This document shows positions 1 through 8,552 of a stretch of DNA of 64,000 bases, piece by piece (position 1 is the stretch's first letter; each line of letters opens with the position of its first letter). The notes under the pieces were generated by a model, which made no database searches, had not been told where the DNA came from, and was given only the letters and a program-made list of their open reading frames with translations. Origin of the DNA: Chitinophagales bacterium (lineage in GTDB: Bacteria > Bacteroidota > Bacteroidia > Chitinophagales > Saprospiraceae); NCBI GenBank assembly GCA_013298955.1, contig JAAFJT010000008.1, forward strand, positions 1-64,000, written 5' to 3'. The translations under genes and the position numbers were made by a program.

Positions 1-124
1 AAAGCATCCTTACAATCCTTCACATCATCAGCATCCTATTTCAAAAGCATCCTTACAATCCTTCACATCATCAGCATCCTAATTCAAAAAGCATCCTTCA
101 CATCATCAGCATCCTAATTCAAAC
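1..124. repeat. F-family direct repeats, left of GxxExxY gene
   Basis: Three consecutive units of about 35-44 bases, each ending in CATCATCAGCATCCTA(T/A)TTC, run up to the 3' end of the GxxExxY gene. The last unit contains that gene's stop codon. The same sequence recurs inverted upstream of the gene and as a free-standing hairpin near 31.7 kb. The array probably continues left of the window. Confidence 0.9.
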
Positions 125-688
125 CTTCTTGCCTTTTCGTTTATCATATTGCATCTTATGAAGCACCCACGCAGGAATATAATTGCGCAATTCAAATAAA
201 TCATCGGACGGTTCGCCGACCATTTCGGGCGTAATCGGTTGCGTTAGGGCATCGGGTTGAAAGCGATTGTTGAAAAGATGCTTAAATTGAAGTTGAATCG
301 TACCGAAATTGTAAAGCAGCCCCGCAGGAATATTCAATTGTTGCAGCGTATTGATAGCTTGCACAAAATCAACATCCGTTAATTGGCTTTTGGCTTTGAC
401 TTCAATAGTGACCTTGCCTTCGCAGAGAAAATCGACCCTTCGGTAAGCAATACGCAAGTTTTTGTAATGAATCGGCAACCAAACTTCTCGTTGAAAAGCA
501 ATCCCTGCTAAATTCAGTTCGATTGCCAACGCTCGACAATAAACATACTCCATATTGCCGATGCCCAAAGTCGTGCTGACACGCATAGCACAGGCATTGA
601 GTCGGTAGGTTAAATCCCCTTTTTCCATCATAGTTGTTTGTAATGGGTGAATAAAGCCCAAAAGTAACGCGTTTTTGATATTGGGCAA
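119..688 (-). CDS. GxxExxY protein (PD-(D/E)XK superfamily)
   Basis: A 189-residue protein carrying the family signature G-N-M-E-Y-V-Y (around residues 44-50), then AIELNLAGIAFQREV, the acidic motif VDFL and the E-V-K-A block, followed by GLLYNFG. The Asp and the E-x-K pair fit the catalytic core of PD-(D/E)XK nuclease-like folds. Cellular function is not established for this family. It is longer than the usual 120-130 residues: about 30 extra residues at the N-terminus, so translation may start at MMEKGDLTYRL, and a C-terminal extension of roughly 40 residues. Family F repeats lie on both sides, with three direct units at the 3' end and a long hairpin 5' of the start. This makes the gene plus repeats look like one unit. 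Identification is firm; a role in spreading the repeats is inference. Confidence 0.85.
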   Translation of the reverse strand: MPNIKNALLLGFIHPLQTTMMEKGDLTYRLNACAMRVSTTLGIGNMEYVYCRALAIELNLAGIAFQREVWLPIHYKNLRIAYRRVDFLCEGKVTIEVKAKSQLTDVDFVQAINTLQQLNIPAGLLYNFGTIQLQFKHLFNNRFQPDALTQPITPEMVGEPSDDLFELRNYIPAWVLHKMQYDKRKGKKV

Positions 689-691
689 CGT

Positions 692-905
692 TTTTGAAAT
701 AGGATGCTGATGATTTGAAGGATTGAAAGGATGTTTTGAGTAAAAATTTGCGCTTTTCAGTAGAAAATATCCTTCAAATCCTTCAAATCATCAGCATCCT
801 ATTTCAAAAAATATCCTTCAAATCCCTCACATCATCAGCATCCTATTTCAAAAAATACCCTTCACATCATCAGCATCCTATTTCAAAAAGCATCCTTTTG
901 AATCC
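692..905. repeat. F-family hairpin plus direct copies
   Basis: A left arm (GAAATAGGATGCTGATGATT, then GAAGGATTGAAAGGATG) is followed by a loop of about 25 bases and the complementary right arm ending near 807. Two or three further direct copies ending in AGCATCCTATTTC follow to about 905. The hairpin has the same architecture as the copy at 31724-31833. Confidence 0.9.
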
Positions 906-1258
906 TTTTTGCCCTGTTGAAGGCTTTGAGGAGTGCTTTTTTCTGAGTTTCAGATAATACGCGTTCTGCCTGTTCAGCTATTGGAATTGCTTCTTGAACT
1001 TCTCGTTTCCTGCATCATTGCCTTGATGCGTTATCTCAAATCGTTCCAGCTCGCTTCATCATGTAACGATTTGAGATAACGTTCATATTCCAAGCCTTTG
1101 CGTTTCGGGAGTTTGGCAATGGCTAATTTTTCTTTCGCCTTGTCTATGCCTTTGGCGGTGAAATCATCCTCGACTTTAGCATTTTTGAACAAATACACCC
1201 ATTCATCCAACGTATCGTTGATTTCGCCTGAAAATTCTAAGGCTTGAACCAAGTAATA
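905..1258 (-). pseudogene. Rpn/PDDEXK-type nuclease, C-terminal remnant
   Basis: The minus-strand frame at 1252-1031 reads NDTLDEWVYLFKNAKVEDDF ... KAKEKLAIAKLPK ... YERYLKSLHDEAS. This resembles the C-terminal part of Bacteroidota Rpn-like (recombination-promoting nuclease/PD-(D/E)XK transposase family) proteins. The nuclease core is missing. After the stop, another frame continues with a helical, charged stretch (EVQEAIPIAEQAERVL and on to about 905), as expected for a frameshifted Rpn tail. An F repeat directly follows the remnant. The family call rests on the general look of this region, so it is moderate. Confidence 0.5.
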
Positions 1259-1680
1259 TTCGGTATAAATTCGAGAAAATAAAATTTTGTTTGCTATTCC
1301 TCATTCAAAACGAGTTCATCGTTGAGATGCATGCCTTTGAAAACGGTATAGCCATGATAGATATAATCATCGACACGATTCCATTTGGCTTTTTTGCGCG
1401 ATTGATTGCCTTCGCTCTCTTAGATTTCTAAAATGAGGATCTTTTTCCAAAAGAAAGTGGTATCCAAATTCAACTTTTTGCGTTTGCTTACGCAATTTTT
1501 TTGTACAAAAATCGTTTTGGAAACGATATAATGCCATTTGCGGCATGATTTTTTCTGCAAACGAAAAGTTCCTTCTTCGCCAGCAAACAAAGCCTCCGAC
1601 TCCAACCAGAATTAATTGTTTATCAACAAATCCCAAGCGTATTTCGCACACTTCATAATAACTATTGTAGGGTGCTGCAT
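1259..1680 (-). pseudogene. decayed coding remnant, unidentified
   Basis: Minus-strand fragments in shifting frames look coding-like, including NRVDDYIYHGYTVFKGMHLN followed by DELVLNEE and a stop. No single frame is open across the region. The two ORF-track entries here (94 and 61 residues) overlap each other and neither has a convincing start. I read this as a degraded gene of unknown family lying upstream of the Rpn remnant. Confidence 0.35.
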
Positions 1681-1796
1681 TTCAAATGCGGTGCTGCAAC
1701 ATCGTTATTAGGTTGTATGGTCATTGATTATCAAAATATTGGTAATCAATAATTTCAATATTAAAAAAAAATAATTTCAAAAAACAAATGTTCTTT

Positions 1797-1804
1797 TATC
1801 TTTG
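1797..1804 (+). promoter_or_regulatory. -7 promoter element TATCTTTG
   Basis: An exact match to the Bacteroidota -7 consensus TAnnTTTG, about 130 bases upstream of the coiled-coil gene start at 1936. Confidence 0.6.
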
Positions 1805-1935
1805 CCAAAAGCAAACATAACCAAATTTTATTTTAAGTTTTCATTAACGTAACGAGTGTGTGACGAGACCTTTTAAAGATAGTCTTTAAAACGTAATTCT
1901 TATTCCACACTAAAAAAATCAAAACAAACGTCATT

Positions 1936-2884
1936 ATGAGTAGTTCTCAAAATCAAGATTCGAGAGGCAAATTGTTACCTTGGGCGGGCGCGATTATTGT
2001 AGCTTTGTTAGGCACAAACGCGTATCTTTGGACCAACAAGAGTACGACCGAAACGAAATTAGGCGAGACCGTCAAAGTTTTGGATGACACCAAAACCGTA
2101 AGAGATTCATTACAAAGGGTTTATGAAGCGGCTGTCGTTGAATTGGAAGGCATGAAAGGTAAAAACTCCGAGTTGAACCTTGCCATTGATAAGCAAAAAG
2201 CAGATTTGCAATCGCAAAAAAGTAAGATTGATGCGGCTTTATCGTCTGGTAACAAGGACAAAAAAGCATTGCAAGAGGCTTTGCGTCAGATTGAGGAGTT
2301 GAAATCGCAAGCAGCAGGCGCGTTGGCACAAGTGAGCGATTTGCAAAACAAATTGGGCGTTGTCCAAGAACAGTTGAAAACGGAGGTGAAGGCAAAAGAG
2401 GAAGTCACCGCGAAATTAACAGAAGTCACCACTGCGCACAAGGAAACGGAAACCAAATTGGCTACGACTTCCGAAGCAAAAGGCAAATTGGAAGAGGAAA
2501 AAAAGAAATTGGATAATAAGGTGGATGTCGCAAGTGTCGTCCGCGTGAACAATTTCGATGACCCACAAGGGTTTGAAGTGAGCAAGAAAAATGGCAAAGA
2601 AAGCTCTGTCAGCAAGGCGCAAAACATGGAAAGAGTGCGTTTTTGTTTCGATGCACAGGAAAATCATGTGGCAAAAGCGGGTTCTGAGTCGTTTTATGTA
2701 GCCATACAAGATGCCACTGGGGTCACGATTGAAGGACCGGGCGGCGGCGTAACGAAGTTGAATGACGGTACGGAAGCGAAATACACGTTTGTTCAAACCC
2801 AAGAATTGTCCAATGCAGCTCATAAAGTTTGTACGCAATGGGATCCAGCTACGAAATTACAAAAAGGAAGCTATAACATTTCGT
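1936..2884 (+). pseudogene. membrane-anchored coiled-coil protein, 3'-truncated
   Basis: Function unknown. Residues 13-32 form a single hydrophobic membrane segment (WAGAIIVALLGTNAYLW). Residues about 40-195 are a long heptad-rich coiled coil (Lys/Glu/Gln/Ala rich). Residues about 198-317 form a compact globular domain beginning VASVVRVNNFDDPQGFEV. After KGSYNISF (about 2881) the frame no longer encodes this protein: it reads the antisense of a tgt gene until a chance stop at 3174. The final 95-100 residues of the 412-residue ORF are therefore not native. The usual end of such a domain would be a short beta strand, so perhaps only 10-20 native residues are lost. The product could still fold with an aberrant tail. 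A TATCTTTG promoter lies upstream. Confidence 0.75.
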
Positions 2885-3652
2885 TCCAACGCCCATCAAG
2901 TAACGCGGTTTATCCGCAGGCAGGATGTTACAAACCAAATCCGTCATGGCATACATGTCTTCCGCAGGTTCGCCAACGGATAATCCGCCAATCGCATTGC
3001 CTTCTCTGCCAAAACTCGCTATCGTCTCTGCGGACTCTATGCGCAAATCTTTATACGTACTGCCTTGAACAATCGGGAAAAACGCTTGTGGATAATCATA
3101 ATGCGATTCCGTCGAATCAAAACGCTCACAACACCGCTTCAACCAACGATGCGTTAAACCTAATGAATTTTTAGCATATTTGTAATCGCAAGGATAGGGC
3201 GTACATTCGTCAAAAGCCATGATGATGTCGCCGCCAATCGTGCGTTGAATGTCAATCGCAATTTCAGGTGAAAAAAAATGTTTCGACCCGTCAATATGCG
3301 ATTGAAACGTCACGCCTTCTTCTTTGATTTTGCGGCGGTGCGCCAATGAATAGACTTGATAACCGCCTGAATCGGTCAAAATCGGATGATTCCAACCATT
3401 GAAACGATGCAAACCGCCCGCTTTGCGCAAAATATCCAATCCGGGACGCAAATAAAGGTGATACGTATTGCCTAAAATGATTTGTGCTTGAATGTCGTTT
3501 TCCAATTCGCGCTGATGTACGCCTTTGACCGTTCCGAGTGTGCCAACAGGCATGAAAATAGGGGTTTCAATCGTGCCGTGCGCTGTTTCGATGCTTCCAG
3601 CGCGGGCTTTTGATTGTAAATCTGTATGGAGTAATGTAAATTTGAAACACAT
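2882..3652 (-). pseudogene. tgt: tRNA-guanine transglycosylase, C-terminally truncated
   Basis: Tgt exchanges guanine for a queuine precursor in the wobble position of tRNAs. The family blocks are clear: TPIFMPVGT near the N-terminus, GNTYHLYLRPG, LTDSGGYQVYSL, RKIKEEGVTFQSHIDGS, the QG of IVQGS and GGLSVGEP. The protein stops matching at GVGT (residue 257 of an expected 370-380) and ends after ten unrelated residues at 2849. Missing are the second catalytic Asp region (normally following GVGTP) and the CxCxxC zinc site, so the product should be inactive. The ATG comes from the family B repeat immediately upstream; the native start would be close to KFTLLHTD. The 3' end abuts the truncated coiled-coil gene tail to tail. 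Confidence 0.88.
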
Positions 3653-3758
3653 AGGTCACATAGGTTACATAGGACACATAAGGGAAATTCATTGGGAAAG
3701 CAGCATTTTCAACGAATGCCCTATGTGTCCTATGCTTCCTATGTGTCCTATGTGTTAA
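3645..3758. repeat. B-family palindrome (CACATAGG)
   Basis: The left arm carries repeated ACACATAGG/TTACATAGG units. The right arm carries CCTATGTGTCCTATG units. It separates the tgt start from the gldM terminator. Confidence 0.9.
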
Positions 3759-3805
3759 AAAAAAAGCGGCATTTTACAAAATTAAATTTTGAAAAATGCC
3801 GCTTG
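3756..3805 (-). terminator. gldM terminator
   Basis: On the minus strand AAGCGGCATTTT pairs with AAAATGCCGCTT and is followed by a run of nine T. It lies 25 bases past the gldM stop codon, so the operon seems to end here without gldN. Confidence 0.8.
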
Positions 3806-3828
3806 ATAGCTTTTAAAAAGGGTGGAAA

Positions 3829-5421
3829 TTACTTTACGAAAAAGTTCATACCACCAATATCACGCGCAACAGCATCTCCCGGACACCGCGCTTTGATGTT
3901 GTAAAAGTTGTATAAATCGCCCGGTTTTGCTGCTTGCACCAAACGTTGTGCTTTTTCATCAAAAGCACCACCGTTGACGACCGCAGGCACAGGGTCTTCC
4001 CGACGCGGAATCCGCACCATCGTAAAACTTTGAATCGAACATTTTGCTTCAAAATCAAAGCCTTCCAATACTGGAATGATACCCATTTGCGCACCCATTT
4101 CACCAGAACCCATCGCACCACCTTTTTTCATACTTAAAGTGGGGACTGGACTTGGAATCAATTTCACACGGAAATCAAAAGTTTGGTTCAAACCACCGCC
4201 CGAAACCGCAATTTTAGCAATCCCAACACTGGAAGCTGTTGCAACATATTTGCCATTGCCATTCGGTCTCAACGTACAACCCGAACCATTCACTTGTAAT
4301 TGATTGCTCGAAACACCCGCCGCCGCAATCGAAATCGGATTATCAACGCCAATGTAAAGCACATTCATCTTATCCGCAGAACATGCCACAGAACGTTGAC
4401 CCACTTCGTATTTAAATTGCTTAGAAAAGTTATCCGTTTTTCCTGTAAATGGATTCGTTAAAGAAATATCTACTTTATAAGTCTTTTCACCTACGCCACT
4501 TGCCGTTGCTTCATAGACCCCTTTGCCATCTTTGATAGGCAACGAAGAACCATCCACCCGGTAAGACATACCGCTTTTCAACTGTTGAGAAGACGCACTC
4601 AAAAAGATTTCAGAAGTAAATTTTTCGCCAGAAATGACATATCCTTTTTCAGCCGCACTCACAGGCTCGAATTTGTCAAATTGAATGACATTCGCACCGA
4701 CTTTACTCGCCAAATAATTGATGATAGAAGCCTCTGCCGTACGCGCATCGTTTTGAAACTTACTCAAAATCGGATAACACGCCGCAACAGGCATGTAACC
4801 AAAGGTGAATTGTTCCCAACTTTTTTTGCCATACGTTTTCCAATCATTTTCATCAATGTTCAAAGGCAATTGATCTTTCATTTGTTTCAACTCCGCTTCA
4901 GCGTTACCGCCTTTGCCTTTGACCAAACCGCTAATTGATGAAATTAGACCTAACAATCTATCCCGCGTTTCAAGGACTTTGCCTTTCATTTCAATCCCTT
5001 TACCCGGTTTTTTCGCATCACCTACGAAGAAACGTTGTGGAATTTCCTTATCTTTGTACCGAACAGGTTTACCAGCCTTCGTTTTATCGGGGTCTGTCAT
5101 CGGGACAAGACCACCTGCCTCTTTATCCAATTGCATTCTGATACCATCGATGTATGCGATAAAATCCTTAACAATCAAAGAGGCTTTCACCGCCGCTTCT
5201 GCCAAAGGTTTATCTTCAGGACGATTTTTCACCTCATTATCCATTGACTTTTGAGACTTTTGATTGGAACTATCCAACAAAAGGTTTGTGCCAACGATAC
5301 TTTTATCAATGCGAAAGAAAGCGTTAATAATTTCGGCAGATACGTTCAGAGCCAACATGGCAGTCAAGACCAAATACATTAAGTTGATCATTAACTGCCG
5401 GGGTTCCTTTGGTATTGACAT
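3829..5421 (-). CDS. gldM: T9SS/gliding motor protein GldM
   Basis: A 530-residue protein of the usual GldM length (about 515). The start SIPKEPRQLMINLMYLVLTAMLALNVSAEI is typical: a short cytoplasmic N-terminus and one membrane helix at residues 10-30, then a long periplasmic part. GldM and GldL form the proton-driven inner-membrane motor of the type IX secretion system, and the GldM periplasmic domains contact the GldK/GldN ring. gldL lies directly upstream, separated by an A-family palindrome of about 135 bases. Downstream there is a strong terminator and then the truncated tgt, where gldN normally follows in other Bacteroidota. Confidence 0.95.
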   Translation of the reverse strand: MSIPKEPRQLMINLMYLVLTAMLALNVSAEIINAFFRIDKSIVGTNLLLDSSNQKSQKSMDNEVKNRPEDKPLAEAAVKASLIVKDFIAYIDGIRMQLDKEAGGLVPMTDPDKTKAGKPVRYKDKEIPQRFFVGDAKKPGKGIEMKGKVLETRDRLLGLISSISGLVKGKGGNAEAELKQMKDQLPLNIDENDWKTYGKKSWEQFTFGYMPVAACYPILSKFQNDARTAEASIINYLASKVGANVIQFDKFEPVSAAEKGYVISGEKFTSEIFLSASSQQLKSGMSYRVDGSSLPIKDGKGVYEATASGVGEKTYKVDISLTNPFTGKTDNFSKQFKYEVGQRSVACSADKMNVLYIGVDNPISIAAAGVSSNQLQVNGSGCTLRPNGNGKYVATASSVGIAKIAVSGGGLNQTFDFRVKLIPSPVPTLSMKKGGAMGSGEMGAQMGIIPVLEGFDFEAKCSIQSFTMVRIPRREDPVPAVVNGGAFDEKAQRLVQAAKPGDLYNFYNIKARCPGDAVARDIGGMNFFVK

Positions 5422-5469
5422 TTTTTGATATTTTAAACAGTTAAAAATGAATTTATACCTTCAAAAGAC

Positions 5470-5604
5470 AAATTGAAACACGGATGACACGGATAGGGCG
5501 GATTTTCGCGGATTTTAATTGTTTTTTGTTTTAAATGATTTTTAAAATCAAGAAACAAAAATCAGTGAAAATCCGCCCTATCTGCGTCATCTGTGTTTCA
5601 ATTT
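5470..5604. repeat. A-family palindrome, copy 1
   Basis: The left arm AATTGAAACACGGATGACACG pairs with the right arm ending GTCATCTGTGTTTCAATT. It fills most of the spacer between the gldL stop (5608) and the gldM start, so a strong hairpin forms inside the gldL-gldM transcript. Confidence 0.92.
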
Positions 5605-5607
5605 ATC

Positions 5608-6234
5608 TTATTTACCACCGCGCATAGCAGACAACATACCACCATAGACACCATTCAAAGAGGTCAAATTATCGTTCAATTTTTTGATTTGCTCTTTGTA
5701 CATCTCCATTTGTTGCTTGTACATTTTGGTATCTTCAATCGATTCCGTCATGCTTTCCATCGCCATTGTCAATTTATTATAGACGCTGTTCATGGTTTTG
5801 ACTTTATCTTGTACGCCAGAGAAATCTGCTTGACGCAATGCGTCTAAAGAACCCAAAGTCGCTGATTGTTTTTTCAACTCCGTCAACATGCCCACTAAAT
5901 TTTGCTCTACGATTTTACCGTCCAAACCCGGCAGTTGTGGTTGAGGCGCGCCGCCACCACCGCCACCGATGAACTCAGGCGTGATTGCAGACACTTTCGC
6001 ATTGTAATCCGCCAAACCCGGATACAATTTATCCCAATAGTAATCAGGATCAGGTCCTAAAATACCCAACATCAAGAATAAACCTGCCTCAACAGACAAT
6101 CCTAAAATTAACATCTCACTCGCGTAAGGCCAGCTCTCGATTTTGAATAAGGCACCCATCAAAACGATGGCAGCACCCACACCAATAATCAAGTTTTTTA
6201 GATACTTAAAAAATTTTGATTTGAAGAAATTCAT
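5608..6234 (-). CDS. gldL: T9SS/gliding motor protein GldL
   Basis: A 208-residue inner-membrane protein with two transmembrane helices (about residues 13-30 and 40-58) and a cytoplasmic, coiled-coil-rich remainder. The second helix contains GLSVEAGLFL, where Glu49 matches the position known from Flavobacterium GldL as essential for proton-driven motion. ESWPYASEM between the helices is also a family block. A Gly run (about residues 89-95) links the membrane part to the cytoplasmic helices. It pairs with GldM to power T9SS. The spacer upstream to gldK is unusually long (700 bases). Confidence 0.95.
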   Translation of the reverse strand: MNFFKSKFFKYLKNLIIGVGAAIVLMGALFKIESWPYASEMLILGLSVEAGLFLMLGILGPDPDYYWDKLYPGLADYNAKVSAITPEFIGGGGGGAPQPQLPGLDGKIVEQNLVGMLTELKKQSATLGSLDALRQADFSGVQDKVKTMNSVYNKLTMAMESMTESIEDTKMYKQQMEMYKEQIKKLNDNLTSLNGVYGGMLSAMRGGK

Positions 6235-6933
6235 CTTTCTAATACTTTAAAAGTTAGTGAATGATTTTATTAAACAATAATATGACTTTCCTATATAAAC
6301 TTTTGGCACTTAAAAAAAAGAGTACACTTGACCGCCAACCCGTCAAGTATAAGCACTGCCCCTTCTGTGGGAACAGACATAATTTTTTTTGATGCTTTTT
6401 TGAATATTGTTTACCAGCGACAACGAATAGAGGTGGTCGAGTCTTCTCGTTCCAAGTTCATCGGGCGTTGTTTTTGAATCGGTTGTGGACTTTCAAAAAA
6501 AGTACCAATGGAACGTCCTACCTCAAAAAAAATAGATTAAATGGCTTTAAACCACCAAAATTAATTTGAAAACTTATGTAAGTAATTGGTAATCAATTTG
6601 TTTGGTTTAAAAACTTTTTTTAATTATTTTCTAAATGGTATTATAATTTGGACTGTTTCACGAGATTCGCCTACTTGTTTTTTTACTCCCTGCTTTTAAT
6701 TTTCAATGCTTCTGGCATGGAACTGAACTTTGCAGTGCAAATATCTAAAAAAGTATTCAGAAAAGAGGTATTTTTTTTTCTTAAAATATTGTTTTTTTTT
6801 ATTATTATGATTTTTCATGTTGGAATGGAAGTGTTCTTGAACACAAGTTACGGTACATTAACGGGATATAAATAGGGAAATTGCGCCCATTTTCTTAAAG
6901 AAATGTGAAAACAGGCGCGATTTTTCTTAAAAT
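6235..6933. other. gldK-gldL spacer, no convincing gene
   Basis: About 700 bases of mostly very AT-rich DNA. At 6411-6536 a minus-strand frame without start codon reads GRSIGTFFESPQPIQKQRPM and ends in RCRW-stop, which looks more protein-like than its surroundings and could be a remnant. The plus-strand 75-residue ORF at 6648 is Phe-rich and low-complexity, and is not supported. Confidence 0.5.
6878..6925 (-). terminator. probable gldK terminator hairpin
   Basis: AAATTGCGCCC and GGCGCGATTTTT form an inverted repeat just past the gldK stop. The U-tract on the minus-strand side is weak, so partial read-through to gldL is possible. Confidence 0.45.
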
Positions 6934-8202
6934 TTAGTTAAAATCGTTGATTGAACGCCCTAAAAATGTCAATACGCATCTAAAACCAATATATGATTTT
7001 GTGGTGTCTTGATACTCATAAGCCCGCGTTCCAGTCTGCAAATAATAAGCAATATCTTTCCAAGAACCGCCCCGAATTACTTTTCGTTTTTTTGCAATCG
7101 GGTCATTTTCTTTGGCATCATACCGATAATCAGGGTCTAAATCGTGCAAACCACTTGTATTATCAACATAGGCTGTAATCGTCCATTCCGCCACATTGCC
7201 AGACATATTGTATAAGCCAAAATCATTTGGGAAATACGCATCTGCTTTCACCGTATATTGCCCGCCATCTTCTGGATAATTACCACGTCCGGGTTTAAAG
7301 TTTGCCAGCAAACATCCTTTCGAGTTACGTGTATAGTAACCACCCCAAGGATACGGTGCTAAATCATGCCCACCACGAGAAGCATACTCCCACTCTGCCT
7401 CTGTTGGCAAACGGAAATCTTCGATATTGACCCCATCTTTACCACTACCGCGATAAGTATTCCATAATTTCGTTCTCCACCAGCAAAAAGCCTTCGCCAT
7501 TTTCCAATTGACCCCAACAACGGGATAATCATCAAACGCAGGATGCCAAAAATAGTTCCGCGTCATCGGCTCATTATACGCATAGGCAAAATCCCGAATC
7601 CAAACTAAAGTATCAGGATAAATCGCCACTTTATCTCTGGCAATATATTTCGAGCGCGATTGACGACGTTTAGGGTCACGCACATCATGTGCTGCTTCTT
7701 GCCATTTGTACTCCTCATAATTGACGATAAATTTATCGACATTCAATTCTTTTTTACCAGAAAGCCGGTCTCCGCCCTGATAGTACAAATCTTTTAACGA
7801 CTCATCCGTCCAGTCGATATCTTGTTCCCAGTCCAACACCGTTTCATTGGCACCGCCATCTTCCACTTCCTGTTTGTGGTCGAGGATGGTGTGGGCAATC
7901 GAATCCTGTACCCATTCAACGAATTGACGATACTCATTATTCGTAATTTCCGTATCGTCCATAAAGAAACCTTGAATCGAGACCGACTTAGGGCGGTTAA
8001 CGAAAGTGTTGCTCACATCTTGGTCACTGGGCCCCATGTGGAAAGAGCCAGATGGGATATAAACCATGCCGTAAGGATTGATGCCCTTCCAGGTAGGTCG
8101 ATTCCGCGAGCCGACAAGTTGTCCGTTCTCCTTCTTACCGCATGATGCGAGCAATGACCCCACCGCAAGGGTCCCGAGAAGTGTTCTTAATTGTTTTTTC
8201 AT
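6934..8202 (-). CDS. gldK: T9SS/gliding lipoprotein GldK
   Basis: A 422-residue lipoprotein: signal peptide MKKQLRTLLGTLAVGSLLASC with the lipobox Cys. I chose the start at 8202 and not the ORF start at 8241 because only the former begins a signal peptide. The rest is a formylglycine-generating-enzyme-like (FGE-sulfatase) domain: YIPSGSFHMGPSDQDV, MDDTEITNNEYRQFV, PVVGVNWKMAKAFCWWR, LPTEAEWEYASRGG, DFGLYNMSGNVAEWT and VIRGGSWKD. GldK forms the outer-membrane-associated ring with GldN above the GldLM motor. It is first in the order gldK-gldL-gldM on the minus strand. Confidence 0.94.
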   Translation of the reverse strand: MKKQLRTLLGTLAVGSLLASCGKKENGQLVGSRNRPTWKGINPYGMVYIPSGSFHMGPSDQDVSNTFVNRPKSVSIQGFFMDDTEITNNEYRQFVEWVQDSIAHTILDHKQEVEDGGANETVLDWEQDIDWTDESLKDLYYQGGDRLSGKKELNVDKFIVNYEEYKWQEAAHDVRDPKRRQSRSKYIARDKVAIYPDTLVWIRDFAYAYNEPMTRNYFWHPAFDDYPVVGVNWKMAKAFCWWRTKLWNTYRGSGKDGVNIEDFRLPTEAEWEYASRGGHDLAPYPWGGYYTRNSKGCLLANFKPGRGNYPEDGGQYTVKADAYFPNDFGLYNMSGNVAEWTITAYVDNTSGLHDLDPDYRYDAKENDPIAKKRKVIRGGSWKDIAYYLQTGTRAYEYQDTTKSYIGFRCVLTFLGRSINDFN

Positions 8203-8552
8203 TGTTGACACTCTGTTTTCCTTCAAATGGAAATGAGGCAATTAATACCTCTAAATGAATACTTTTTTTGTTATATGTCAGTTGCTACCAAACGGTCTTT
8301 TTGGCTATTTAGACTATTTGTGACAACCATCTAAACTTGTTCTTTCAAAAAACGCGCCATTAGAAAAGGTTTTTTTTCGCAAAACACCTCCAAAAAAGCC
8401 ATATGAAAGCCCCTTTTTTGATGCATCAAGCGGTTTGGTGTCCGAACAGTTATCAAAACGACACTTTTCGGCTAAAATTATGTTGATTAAAAATTTTTTT
8501 TTCGGAGGCAACGAAATAAACTTTCATAGGAACTGCGATAAGACTCCCATAA
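8203..8552. other. nadA-gldK spacer
   Basis: 350 bases holding the presumed gldK promoter. The 65-residue minus-strand ORF at 8314-8511 is Phe/Lys-rich without recognisable features and is not called. No palindrome family member is present. Confidence 0.5.

Noticed and set aside
1-124. Possible CRISPR array
   Set aside because: Only three units of uneven length, no unique spacers, and the same sequence recurs inverted elsewhere as a hairpin.
736-957. 73-residue ORF on the plus strand
   Set aside because: It translates the F-family repeats (recurrent HHQHPISK-type peptides) and has no independent coding signal.
2072-2838. Overlapping minus-strand ORFs of 107, 113 and 140 residues
   Set aside because: Shadows of the coiled-coil gene in other frames.
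2885-3174. C-terminal 95 residues of the 412-residue coiled-coil ORF as a real domain
   Set aside because: This stretch is exactly antisense to the conserved tgt coding sequence.
6648-6875. 75-residue Phe-rich ORF
   Set aside because: Low-complexity AT-rich translation with no promoter or recognisable feature.
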